A stretch of DNA of 64,000 bases. Source: Alteromonas antoniana. Lineage in GTDB: Bacteria; Pseudomonadota; Gammaproteobacteria; Enterobacterales; Alteromonadaceae. Shown here piece after piece: positions 27,532-35,425 of this stretch. The notes under the pieces were generated by a model, which had not been told where the DNA came from, searched no databases, and saw only the letters and a program-made list of their open reading frames with translations. Position 1 is the stretch's first letter. The number at the start of each line of letters is the position of its first letter. The DNA lies in NCBI RefSeq assembly GCF_019249295.1, contig NZ_JAESDH010000009.1, positions 97,275 through 161,274 on the forward strand, written 5' to 3'. The translations under genes and the position numbers were made by a program.

Positions 27532-27705
27532 ATGAATACCAAACTAACTCTCACAGAACTTGCACAATCAGAAGCCATTGAAGTCAGCGGTGGCAAAATC
27601 CCTTTCCCCATTCCTGGTGAGCCGGTAAAGCCGATTACCCCACCGGTTTACTACACACTGGCGCTGGGCGAGGACGGTGGTGATCTGCCGGACATTCTGG
27701 CCTGA
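27532..27705 (+). CDS. RiPP precursor peptide with double-glycine leader (graspetide-like candidate)
   Basis: 57 residues, shorter than usual gene-finder limits. AAGGAG lies nine bases before the ATG, the best ribosome site in the locus. Residues 1-21 are a leader ending ELAQSEAIEVSGG, with Leu at -12, Glu at -8, Val at -4 and Gly-Gly at -2/-1, the classical C39 recognition pattern. The predicted 36-residue core starts IPFPIPG after Lys22, is proline-rich in its first half (six Pro by residue 38) and carries a cluster of acids at its end: Glu47, Asp48, Asp51, Asp54, besides Glu30. Possible partner residues for ATP-grasp ester or amide bonds are Thr36, Thr42, Lys22, Lys33 and Tyr40/Tyr41. No Cys or Ser is in the core, which excludes lanthipeptide or disulfide chemistry. 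No PFFARFL-type microviridin leader motif is present. Confidence 0.85.
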   Translation: MNTKLTLTELAQSEAIEVSGGKIPFPIPGEPVKPITPPVYYTLALGEDGGDLPDILA

Positions 27706-27713
27706 TAAGTGAG

Positions 27714-27740
27714 GGGTGGTTGTCGTGTACGACACCACCC
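27714..27740 (+). promoter_or_regulatory. Hairpin between precursor and ATP-grasp genes
   Basis: GGGTGG plus TGTCG pairs with CGACA plus CCACCC, one bulged T (27720) and a four-base loop TGTA, eleven base pairs. It begins nine bases after the precursor stop codon and ends seven bases before the ATP-grasp ATG. No T-run follows, so it is more likely a processing or attenuation structure than a full terminator. It could keep the enzyme at lower levels than its substrate. Confidence 0.6.
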
Positions 27741-27747
27741 GAATTCT

Positions 27748-28674
27748 ATGAAAAACAATATTGTATTACTGGGTCAGGAATCAGACCCACAGATCCGCCA
27801 TATGGCTGGCGCGGTCAAAGATACAGGATTACAGCCGTGGATAGTGGATACCGCGCTTTTTGGTACTACCTGGTGTTTAAGCTACGATCCGTGTTATCAC
27901 GACGGTATGCTGCATATTCATGGCACAACCCTGACATTCTCCACCATCGAAGCCACGTACTGGCACCAGTACCGAAGCCCGGTAAGCTGCCACTCTGACC
28001 ATGCGGCTGCCAGTCTGGTCGCGCGTGATAAGGCAAGTACGCTGCAAAGCTTTTTCCTGTATGACAGCATTCAATGGATTAACAACATTCATGCGATCCG
28101 TGCACATCAGTGTAAGCCTGCTCAGCTGAATCTGGCACAGCGGGCCGGCGCAACCATACCTCACTCCTACATAGGAAATGAAAACCGTATTGCCCGCGCT
28201 TTTGCGCGCAACTACCCATCTGTTATTTTCAAACCCGTGCGCGGCGGCGCTACGGCCAGGCTGTTAACGGATGAAGAGCGTGCGCCTGACGCTGTAGTTC
28301 GTTTGCTTGAAGATTCCCCCGGCACGCTGCAGGAATTCATACCTGGTACGAATGTGCGCAGCTACGTATTTGTTGATGATGTCGTGAGTGTGCAAATTGA
28401 CTCTGACAACGCGGATTACCGGGACGATCCGCTCGCGCAGGTCATCTGTACGCCGACGCCTGCGGCGATAGCACGGCTTGCCGTATCGATTTGCCAGCAG
28501 TTTGGTATGACGTGGTGTGCGATAGACTGGCGACGCCGTACAAATGGCGAGTATGTCTTTCTGGAAGCGAATCCCTGCCCCTGTTTTCTCGCTATCGAAA
28601 ATCAAACCGGCATCGACCTGACAGGCAGATTGCTCAAGCTGTTGACGGCGGGTTATCACACTGCCAGGGCGTAA
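27748..28674 (+). CDS. ATP-grasp peptide-modifying enzyme (RimK/MvdD-like), candidate graspetide macrocyclase
   Basis: 308 residues from ATG 27748; an in-frame GTG at 27709 would put the hairpin inside the gene and is less likely. No clear ribosome site is present. The N-terminal part (NNIVLLGQESDPQIRHMAG) and the first 110 residues fit the pre-grasp domain. The grasp core shows the ATP-binding lysine in VIFKPVRGGATARLL, the hinge QEFIPGTNVRSYVF, the metal/substrate strand WCAIDWRRR and FLEANPCPCFLAIENQTG with the Glu/Asn pair for Mg. This places it with the RimK-like ligases used by graspetide (microviridin, plesiocin) pathways, which activate Asp/Glu side chains as acyl phosphates for ester or amide bonding. 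The adjacent double-glycine precursor is the expected substrate. Other RimK-like roles cannot be excluded. Confidence 0.82.
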   Translation: MKNNIVLLGQESDPQIRHMAGAVKDTGLQPWIVDTALFGTTWCLSYDPCYHDGMLHIHGTTLTFSTIEATYWHQYRSPVSCHSDHAAASLVARDKASTLQSFFLYDSIQWINNIHAIRAHQCKPAQLNLAQRAGATIPHSYIGNENRIARAFARNYPSVIFKPVRGGATARLLTDEERAPDAVVRLLEDSPGTLQEFIPGTNVRSYVFVDDVVSVQIDSDNADYRDDPLAQVICTPTPAAIARLAVSICQQFGMTWCAIDWRRRTNGEYVFLEANPCPCFLAIENQTGIDLTGRLLKLLTAGYHTARA

Positions 28675-28846
28675 GATGGTCGCCTGGCGCCGCATGTGCT
28701 GGAGCCCAGTGTGTTCGTAAAAGGCGTAGACAATATTTACCGTGAGACAGAACGCAGCAATTGGCAGTAATTCTTACCAACGAGCCAGACACCGGAAATG
28801 TCGCCCTGAGGACTTCTCAGTCGCTTTAGCGATATTTAAAAATGAT
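28675..28846. other. Region after the ATP-grasp gene, with an in-frame post-stop extension
   Basis: Directly after the ATP-grasp stop (28672-28674) the same frame stays open for 31 codons to TAA at 28768-28770, including VFVKGVDNIYRETERSN. No ATG or ribosome site is seen. Two small hairpins follow (28806-28820 and 28821-28832). No other gene is apparent. Confidence 0.35.
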
Positions 28847-28870
28847 AACCACCTGCTGAATCAGGTGGTT
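28847..28870 (+). terminator. Hairpin downstream of the RiPP locus
   Basis: Nine-base-pair stem AACCACCTG/CAGGTGGTT with a six-base loop. No T-run on the right, so its role as terminator of the ATP-grasp transcript is moderate. Confidence 0.5.
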
Positions 28871-28877
28871 TAGGGCA

Positions 28878-28906
28878 GAAAAAAAGAGCCACGATAAGTG
28901 GCTCTT
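28878..28906 (-). terminator. Intrinsic terminator of hslVU
   Basis: Stem AAGAGCCAC/GTGGCTCTT (28884-28892 with 28898-28906), five-base loop, followed on the minus strand by a run of seven T. It lies 46 bases after the hslU stop. Confidence 0.9.
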
Positions 28907-28951
28907 CGACCAGGGTCTTTTAGCCCTGACAGATTTATTAAAGTGCGATAA

Positions 28952-30280
28952 CTACAGAATAAAGCGTGACAGATCTTCGTTATCTACCAGCGACTCAAGA
29001 TGCGCGTTTACGTAGTCAGCATCAATAGAGACAGAGTCTCCGGTTTTCTCAGACGCATCAAAGGATATGTCTTCCATCAACCGCTCTAAAACCGTATGAA
29101 GGCGACGCGCACCGATATTTTCTGTACGTTCATTTACCTGCCAGGCGGCTTCAGCAATTCGCTTAATGCCAGACTCAGTAAAGGCGACATCTACTCCTTC
29201 TGTCTTCATCAGCGCAATGTACTGCTCCGTCAGTGACGCATTCGGCTCGGTCAGGATACGAACAAAATCTTCCACTTCCAGCGCCGCCAGTTCTACACGA
29301 ATAGGCAACCGTCCCTGCAGCTCAGGAATTAGGTCAGAAGGCTTACTCATCTGGAAAGCCCCTGAGGCAATGAACAGGATATGGTCGGTTTTGACCATGC
29401 CATGCTTAGTGGACACGGTTGACCCTTCCACCAGCGGCAGAAGATCACGCTGCACACCTTCGCGTGAAACATCACCACTTTGGTTTCCTTCGCGCTTACA
29501 AATTTTGTCAATTTCGTCCACAAACACGATGCCGTGCTGCTCTACCGCATGGATCGCCTTCTCTTTCAGATCTTCCTGGTTTACCAGGCGGGCGGCCTCT
29601 TCTTCGATAAGGAGCTTAAACGCTTCCTTGATCTTCATTTTCTTTTTCTTTTTCTGCGAGCCAGACAAATTCTGGAACATGCCCTGCAGCTGGTTAGTCA
29701 TTTCTTCCATACCAGGAGGCGCCATGATCTCTACGCCCATTTGCGGCAGTGCGACATCGATTTCAATTTCTTTATCGTCAAGCTGACCTTCGCGTAACCG
29801 TTTGCGGAAATTCTGGCGGGTGCCCCGATCTTCTACTTCTTCCTTCTTCCCCCACACATCTTCCGGCGGGGGTAACAGCACGTCCAGAATACGATCTTCG
29901 GCGGCTTCCTCTGCCCGATACTTGACCTTCTGCATCTCCTGCTCTTTGGTCATTTTTACGGCGATATCAGCCAGATCGCGGATGATCGTTTCCACTTCTT
30001 TACCCACATAGCCCACTTCCGTGAACTTCGTGGCTTCTACTTTGATAAATGGCGCATTAGCCAGCTTTGCCAGACGGCGGGCGATTTCCGTTTTCCCTAC
30101 CCCAGTCGGGCCAATCATCAGAATGTTTTTTGGCGTCACTTCCTGGCGCAGCTCTTCGTCAAGCTGCATGCGACGCCAGCGGTTACGCAAGGCAATTGAT
30201 ACCGCGCGTTTTGCTTGCTGCTGACCGATAATGTGACGGTCCAGCTCGTGTACGATTTCTCGTGGAGTCATTTCAGACAT
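28952..30280 (-). CDS. hslU: ATP-dependent protease HslUV, ATPase subunit HslU
   Basis: 442 residues, as in E. coli. [20 protein letters not shown] begins the AAA+ domain, Walker A is [15 protein letters not shown], Walker B is VFVDEIDKI, sensor/arginine region [11 protein letters not shown], and the C-terminus ends LSRFIL, the tail that docks into HslV. A lysine-rich stretch ([16 protein letters not shown]) lies in the intermediate domain. HslU unfolds substrates and feeds them to HslV in the cytoplasm. It follows hslV by 57 bases and is transcribed from the heat-shock promoter at 30981-31006. Confidence 0.98.
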   Translation of the reverse strand: MSEMTPREIVHELDRHIIGQQQAKRAVSIALRNRWRRMQLDEELRQEVTPKNILMIGPTGVGKTEIARRLAKLANAPFIKVEATKFTEVGYVGKEVETIIRDLADIAVKMTKEQEMQKVKYRAEEAAEDRILDVLLPPPEDVWGKKEEVEDRGTRQNFRKRLREGQLDDKEIEIDVALPQMGVEIMAPPGMEEMTNQLQGMFQNLSGSQKKKKKMKIKEAFKLLIEEEAARLVNQEDLKEKAIHAVEQHGIVFVDEIDKICKREGNQSGDVSREGVQRDLLPLVEGSTVSTKHGMVKTDHILFIASGAFQMSKPSDLIPELQGRLPIRVELAALEVEDFVRILTEPNASLTEQYIALMKTEGVDVAFTESGIKRIAEAAWQVNERTENIGARRLHTVLERLMEDISFDASEKTGDSVSIDADYVNAHLESLVDNEDLSRFIL

Positions 30281-30337
30281 GGGTAACCCTTGTTTTTTGC
30301 AGTGCCTTCGGCACTTCCGAAAGCATGACGCTCCCGG

Positions 30338-30862
30338 TTAATAATCCAGTGTTTCCACAGTTTGACTGTGGTTTGTGTATACGCAGATATCACCGGCTAT
30401 GCTCAGACTTTTCTCAGCAATGTCTTTTGCCGATAAGTCAGTGTTTGCCAGTAAGGCGGTGGCGGCTGCCTGTGCATATGGACCGCCTGAGCCAATAGCG
30501 ATAAGGTCATTTTCAGGCTGCACGACGTCACCATTTCCCGTAATGATAAATGATGCGGTCTCGTCTGCCACGGCAAGCAATGCCTCTAACTTACGCAGAG
30601 CCCGATCTGTCCGCCAGTCTTTCGCTAACTCTACGGCTGCCCGGGTAAGATGGCCCTGATGCATTTCCAGTTTCGATTCGAAGCGTTCAAATAAAGTGAA
30701 CGCGTCTGCAGTACCGCCGGCAAATCCCGCCAGTACTTTATTATGATAAAGGCGGCGCACTTTTTTAGCGTTACCTTTCATTACGGTGTTGCCCAGTGAA
30801 ACCTGGCCGTCGCCAGCAATTACTACCTGGTTATCCCGTCTTACAGATACGATTGTAGTCAC
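30338..30862 (-). CDS. hslV: ATP-dependent protease HslUV, peptidase subunit HslV
   Basis: 174 residues. After Met removal the nucleophile is Thr2 in [36 protein letters not shown] and [17 protein letters not shown] are family signatures. It forms the twelve-subunit proteolytic core with HslU caps and degrades misfolded and regulatory proteins. First gene of the hslVU operon, with a leader of about 110 bases behind a sigma-32 promoter. Confidence 0.98.
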   Translation of the reverse strand: MTTIVSVRRDNQVVIAGDGQVSLGNTVMKGNAKKVRRLYHNKVLAGFAGGTADAFTLFERFESKLEMHQGHLTRAAVELAKDWRTDRALRKLEALLAVADETASFIITGNGDVVQPENDLIAIGSGGPYAQAAATALLANTDLSAKDIAEKSLSIAGDICVYTNHSQTVETLDY

Positions 30863-30980
30863 GTAAACTCCCGTTTTGGATGGGTATCAACCCGAAGGTG
30901 ACATGCTGCGGCACCGATCCTTCACTGCAGCCCACTCGGCTGCCGGATCACTGCCAACAGATTACTTCAATGAAAACTAA

Positions 30981-31006
30981 GTGGGGGAAGCGTACAGATT
31001 TTCAAG
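30981..31006 (-). promoter_or_regulatory. Sigma-32 heat-shock promoter of hslVU
   Basis: On the minus strand CTTGAAA (31006-31000) is followed, after 12 bases, by CCCCCAC (30987-30981). This closely matches the RpoH consensus CTTGAAA and CCCCAT-like -10 box. Transcription would start near 30972. Confidence 0.85.
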
Positions 31007-31217
31007 GCTTTGCCGCAGACATTTATTGCTTCTCTGCGCGCGGAACTTCAGCAGAAAGCCTCTCACTCACCGACATCAGTGTACGGTACAAAAACGTACG
31101 AGGTGCAAAGAAAACGACACTATTTAGTTTGCGGGATAACGCAATACCTGTGCGAATGAGACAGACTTGGGGGATATGGCCGGCGAATCAGGCTGATAAA
31201 TTGTGGCTGACGTTAAC

Positions 31218-31243
31218 AACCACGCCGAAACGTCGGCGTGGTT
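31218..31243 (-). terminator. Hairpin downstream of ftsN
   Basis: Ten-base-pair stem AACCACGCCG/CGGCGTGGTT with a six-base loop, 25 bases after the ftsN stop; the following minus-strand T-run is poor. Confidence 0.5.
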
Positions 31244-31267
31244 TGTTCACAAACAGGGCGAATCGGG

Positions 31268-31828
31268 TTACAGATTCCAGTACCAGATTTGGCAGGTAGA
31301 AATATTCGCTTTGCGAAGCGTATGCTTTGCTCGCTCGGCGTCACGTTTAGACTCGAACGGTCCCAGAATCACTCTGAACCACTCGCCATTCGCGCCGCTA
31401 CTTGGGCGGATCTGCGCTTCCAGTCCCTGGAAGGCAATTTTGGCTTTCATTTCTTCAGCCTGCGAACGGGTGCGGAACGAGGCGCACTGCATCAGATAGC
31501 GTTTATCAGAAGCTTCCTGCTCAGCGACATCGACTTCGACTTCATAGCCAGGCAGTGTTTTAATGTATTCCCACTCTTCTTCTGGCAGTTCCGGTAACTC
31601 GTCTTCGGATGGTGCTACCGATTTAGTTACCGGCGCATCGACCTCCGTTTCTGCGGCATCTTTGATTGACCAGAGAAACACGGCAAAACCCACCAGCAAA
31701 ATAACCACGATTGCCAGCTTGATTCTGGCGTAAGGTGTTATTTGAGGCGACCCTGACTTCTTCTTATTATTTGCTTGTTTTTTCTTCTGCGGCGCACGAC
31801 CACGAGAAACATAATCACGTTGAGCCAT
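31268..31828 (-). CDS. ftsN: Cell division protein FtsN
   Basis: 186 residues, shorter than E. coli FtsN. The start MAQRDYVSRGRAPQKKK matches the E. coli FtsN cytoplasmic tail. One membrane helix (LAIVVILLVGFAVFLWSI, about 36-54) is followed by LPEEEWEYIKTLPGYE, the essential periplasmic helix region, and a C-terminal SPOR domain (about 108-186: YLMQCASFRTRSQAEEMKAK, WFRVILGPFESKRDAERAK) that binds denuded peptidoglycan at the septum. FtsN triggers septal synthesis by FtsWI. Gene order priA-ftsN-hslVU is conserved in gammaproteobacteria, here lacking cytR. Confidence 0.95.
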   Translation of the reverse strand: MAQRDYVSRGRAPQKKKQANNKKKSGSPQITPYARIKLAIVVILLVGFAVFLWSIKDAAETEVDAPVTKSVAPSEDELPELPEEEWEYIKTLPGYEVEVDVAEQEASDKRYLMQCASFRTRSQAEEMKAKIAFQGLEAQIRPSSGANGEWFRVILGPFESKRDAERAKHTLRKANISTCQIWYWNL

Positions 31829-32111
31829 AGACGGCGTACTATTCCACTACTGTAATTCATTGACGCGTTTGTCGCGTTGATCGTGTCATTGAAGACACGC
31901 ATCACACTGGCGGTCAGTGTAACCGCAATTACAGTGAATTGCTGCCCACTTTGTCAACAAAATGATTAAACCGCATGAGTGAATCGATACAAAGACCACG
32001 AGCAGGTAGCCTCCGGTTACCTCACCTGTGATTGACTTGCGCATTGACGGTGCGTGATGCAGATTTGATTTGCCGGCTCTGACATCAATCACACATCATT
32101 GCAGGATACTA

Positions 32112-34298
32112 TTAACTAAAATCGGTAGGGTCGACATCCACCGACCAGCGAACGCGACTGGCCTGAGGCTGACTGGACATGTAGGGAAGTGCAACACGCA
32201 CCGCATCATGCAGCGGTTTACGCTTTTCACTCTGACAAAGCAGGATAAACCGGTACCGCCCCTGTCGCTTTTCCATCAGCCCGGGCATCGGGCCTATTAA
32301 CTGAATATGACCGTATTCAGCCAGCACATGCCGGCAACCCGAAAGAAAATCGTAAGCAAGACGTCCATCTACGGCTTCTGCCCGCACCACGACCTGACTG
32401 GTATAAGGAGGCAGTGCCGCCAGCTTACGCTCCTCCAGCGCATGTCGGGCAAAGTGTCCATAACCGTTTTGCACCAGATCCTGTAGCAAAGGATGGTCAG
32501 GATTGTGCGTTTGCAGCCACATTTCTCCCGGCTTGCTGGCGCGGCCTGCACGTCCTGCAAGCTGCGTGACCAGTTGCGCCAGCTTTTCAGCGGCCCGAAA
32601 ATCGGCGCTGAAAAGCGCACCGTCACAATCCAGCACCACCACCAGTGTGACATGCGGGAAATGGTGGCCTTTCGATAAAATCTGCGTGCCGATAAGAATC
32701 TGATATTCTCTGGCATTAATGGCGTCGAGGGTGCCCTGCAGTTTGTCTTTTCCACGCACGGAATCACTGTCTATACGTACCTGGGCCGCATGCGGAAAAT
32801 GGGTAGCAAGCCCTTGCTCTACCTGCTCGGTGCCTACACCACTGGTGACCAGTTCAGTACTGCCGCACGCACCGCAACGCGCCGGTATAGGTCGCGTGGC
32901 AGCACAGTGATGACACTGCATACGGTTTAACGAACGATGCACCGTGAAAGGTCGGTCACATCGCTCACACATTTCCGTCTCGCCGCAGTGGTGACAAAGC
33001 AATGCCGGGGCAAACCCACGCCGATTGACAAAAACCAGAACCTGATTACCCTGCTGCAGGTGTTGACGCATTACCGTCAGTAACCCCTCTGCAATGCCGC
33101 TGTGCAGAGGCTGATCCCGAATATCCAGAATGTGTTGGCGGGTCGACTGCGCTCCACCGGCTCTCTGTGTCAGTTGCAAATGATGATAGCGACCGGCAAT
33201 GGCATTATTCAGCGTTTCCAGTGACGGTGTTGCTGTGCCCATCACCAGCGGAATGTTTTCCTCTTTGGCTCTTAATACCGCCAAATCCCGTGCGTGATAA
33301 CGAAGCCCGTCCTGCTGTTTAAAAGACTCGTCATGCTCTTCGTCGACAATCAACATGCCCGGGCTGTGCAGTGGTGTAAAAATAGCAGAACGAGTGCCAA
33401 TAATGATGCCGAGTTCCCCGGCTCTGGCACGCTGCCATACTGTCAGCCTGGCGGTATCGGTGAGCTGCGAATGGAGCACACCAACCTCAATACCGAAGCG
33501 GTCAGAAAAGCGCTTTACAGTTTGCGGTGTTAATCCAATTTCAGGAACCAGAATAAGTACCTGTCTGCCCGCCTTAAGCACAGGCTCAATCGCCTGCAGA
33601 TACACTTCGGTTTTTCCGCTGCCGGTAACGCCTTCCAGCAAATGGGGAGTAAACGCGTCTTTTTGTGTGGTAATGGCCGCGATGGCTACCGCTTGTTCAC
33701 GATCAGGCCGTGGCGCCGTGCCCATCGTAATGTCAGCGACGAATTGCCGGGGTGATGGCGTCCATTGATGACGCTTTTCACAAATCAGCGCTTTCTCTAC
33801 AAGCGCATTAATCACGGCGGCAGAATAGTCACGCCGCATTGTCTCTTTGGTCTGCGGCGCCTCTTTTATCGCTGAAAAGCAGGCTTGTTGTTTGGGCGCG
33901 CGGCTTAGCGAATCTGACTGCGTTGTCTCACCGGTTTCTGTGCAATGCAGAAAAAGAACACCATCGGGTGTTGCAGCTTCTCCTTTGCGCAATAATACCG
34001 GCAGCACCGTATGTAACACTTCGCCTGGTGCATGATGATAATACTGTGACAACCACCTACACAGTGTCAGCAACGTACCGGACAGTACCGGCTCGTCATC
34101 CAGCACCTCGCTGACAGCTTTTATCTTCGACGCGTCTTGCTGTGCATCCGCTTCTCCCATCACAATACCCACCACAGTGCGGGGCCCGAAAGGAACGCGC
34201 ACTCTGACACCGGCGTTGAGCGCCGTGTCGTGTTGATAGGTAAAGGTTTGTCTGAGCGGTACAGGCACCGCCACATCGATTAGCGCCATGATGCGCAT
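32112..34298 (-). CDS. priA: Primosomal helicase PriA
   Basis: 728 residues if it starts at ATG 34298; ATG 34289 (MALIDVAVPVPL) is equally possible and no ribosome site decides. The N-terminal DNA-binding domain (VAVPVPLRQTFTY, VPFGPRTVVGIV) precedes a helicase with Walker A LEGVTGSGKTEVYLQ and DEEH box IVDEEHDESFKQQ. The zinc-binding region has eight cysteines (CHHCGETEMCERC, CHHCAATRPIPARCGACG). PriA reloads the replisome at stalled forks. The distal helicase motifs (LIGTQILSKGHHFPHVTLVVVLD, TQLAGRAGR) are intact. Confidence 0.97.
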   Translation of the reverse strand: MRIMALIDVAVPVPLRQTFTYQHDTALNAGVRVRVPFGPRTVVGIVMGEADAQQDASKIKAVSEVLDDEPVLSGTLLTLCRWLSQYYHHAPGEVLHTVLPVLLRKGEAATPDGVLFLHCTETGETTQSDSLSRAPKQQACFSAIKEAPQTKETMRRDYSAAVINALVEKALICEKRHQWTPSPRQFVADITMGTAPRPDREQAVAIAAITTQKDAFTPHLLEGVTGSGKTEVYLQAIEPVLKAGRQVLILVPEIGLTPQTVKRFSDRFGIEVGVLHSQLTDTARLTVWQRARAGELGIIIGTRSAIFTPLHSPGMLIVDEEHDESFKQQDGLRYHARDLAVLRAKEENIPLVMGTATPSLETLNNAIAGRYHHLQLTQRAGGAQSTRQHILDIRDQPLHSGIAEGLLTVMRQHLQQGNQVLVFVNRRGFAPALLCHHCGETEMCERCDRPFTVHRSLNRMQCHHCAATRPIPARCGACGSTELVTSGVGTEQVEQGLATHFPHAAQVRIDSDSVRGKDKLQGTLDAINAREYQILIGTQILSKGHHFPHVTLVVVLDCDGALFSADFRAAEKLAQLVTQLAGRAGRASKPGEMWLQTHNPDHPLLQDLVQNGYGHFARHALEERKLAALPPYTSQVVVRAEAVDGRLAYDFLSGCRHVLAEYGHIQLIGPMPGLMEKRQGRYRFILLCQSEKRKPLHDAVRVALPYMSSQPQASRVRWSVDVDPTDFS

Positions 34299-34664
34299 GC
34301 ACTCCACTACAATCCGGGAAACCGAAAACGTTATAGTATACAGGACATAACACGGATACCAACGCGCTGACTGTCTGCGCCTGTGCATCGCAGTCTTAAG
34401 CGTCAGAAAAATATCCGCGAGTCATACGTCCTGTCGGGCAGCGCTGCATGTGTATTGTCACATGGTGGAAACACGCTAAAAATGCGGTACTGCCTGGCTT
34501 TATAAGCGTTTAATTATCACACAAACTGCTTGATCCCGGGGGCAAGTTCCATTAATATGCGCCGCTCTTTACGGCAAGGCCATGGTGCTTTGCATAACTT
34601 TTAAGTTGCGTATGGTGTTCAGCTTCGGGCTGGATAGCGATACGGCCTTATAATGAGGTACCCC
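34299..34664. other. priA-rpmE divergent intergenic region
   Basis: 366 bases with the start-proximal priA sequence on the left and the rpmE promoter and leader on the right. No gene was recognised. The right 100 bases hold structured leader RNA described under the promoter entry. Confidence 0.5.
34530..34558 (+). promoter_or_regulatory. Sigma-70 promoter of rpmE with long leader
   Basis: TTGATC (34530-34535) and TAATAT (34553-34558) are 17 bases apart. This gives a leader of about 100 bases with a UUCGG-capped hairpin (34620-34635 area). bL31 of E. coli represses its own mRNA through the leader, so a similar role is conceivable here. Confidence 0.65.
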
Positions 34665-34877
34665 ATGAAACAAGGTATTCACCCTGATTACGCTGAAATT
34701 ACTGCAACTTGCTCTTGCGGTAATACGATTAAAGTTCGCTCTACAATGGGTAAAGACATCAACCTGGACGTATGTTCATCATGTCACCCGTTCTACACTG
34801 GTAAGCAACGTAACGTTGACACCGGTGGTCGTGTAGATCGCTTCAAGAAGCGTTTTGGTGCACTGGGCAAAAAGTAA
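34665..34877 (+). CDS. rpmE: Ribosomal protein bL31, zinc-binding form
   Basis: 70 residues from ATG 34665, preceded by GAGG; the in-frame ATG 12 bases earlier is less likely. [19 protein letters not shown] and [12 protein letters not shown] carry the four zinc cysteines (16, 18, 37, 40) of the C+ form. It joins the large-subunit central protuberance and bridges to the small subunit. A strong terminator follows. Confidence 0.98.
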   Translation: MKQGIHPDYAEITATCSCGNTIKVRSTMGKDINLDVCSSCHPFYTGKQRNVDTGGRVDRFKKRFGALGKK

Positions 34878-34893
34878 GTCTGGTTTCCAAACG

Positions 34894-34922
34894 AAAAAAA
34901 GCGCCTCTCAGGCGCTTTTTTT
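34894..34922 (+). terminator. Intrinsic terminator of rpmE
   Basis: GCGCC/GGCGC stem extended by A/T pairs (AAAAAAGCGCC, GGCGCTTTTTTT), five-base loop, T-run; 16 bases after the stop codon. Confidence 0.93.
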
Positions 34923-35425
34923 GTGCCTGAAATAACTATGCATTCCGATTTTCTTTATCAGCCAAAACTTCCCCGTGTTACAAGCCAGCGTCGTCAATGG
35001 AAAACGCGACAGCTTATCGCTGCCCTTCTCTAATTATTATTCACATTTATGCATATAGATTCAAAATATATATGCAAACCGATCATTCCATAAACAAAAT
35101 AAATAACGAATATTGACAGACTTCGCTAGAGGCCCGCGTTTGTTCCCGATAAATTATAAATTAAACAGCCTGATCAGATATGTTCTGTGAATAATGCTGT
35201 GGTAAAGTTGGGCGAAAAAACAGCGAACGCTACGTTATGCTGTATGAACGGCGTGGTGATAGATAGTCTCAGCACGCCATAGGCACTATTGACAATAATA
35301 CCGACAAGTAATGTCCGACAGCACAAAGAAGACGCATTAACAGCATGCCTCTTTTTTATAAGACAGTGATGTCACAGGCTGGCGGCAGACACCCTCAACC
35401 CCTACAGTGAAGGACACTTGAAATA
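34923..35425. other. AT-rich intergenic region before the malic enzyme gene
   Basis: About 500 bases, AT-rich at 35035-35160. Two TTGACA hexamers (35114 area and 35289-35294) lack good -10 partners at the usual spacing. No gene or RNA was recognised. GAAGGAC lies before the ATG at 35426. Confidence 0.4.

Larger units (their letters stand above)
30863..31267. other. ftsN-hslV intergenic region
   Basis: 405 bases holding the hslV leader and heat-shock promoter (30981-31006) and the hairpin behind ftsN (31218-31243). I see no gene; frames on the plus strand here have no ribosome site or recognisable protein. Confidence 0.6.

Noticed and set aside
29166..29797. Open frames opposite hslU
   Set aside because: Shadows of the hslU coding sequence.
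34649..34654. Perfect TATAAT before rpmE
   Set aside because: It lies 11 bases before the ATG and overlaps the ribosome site region; the TTGATC/TAATAT pair upstream is better placed.
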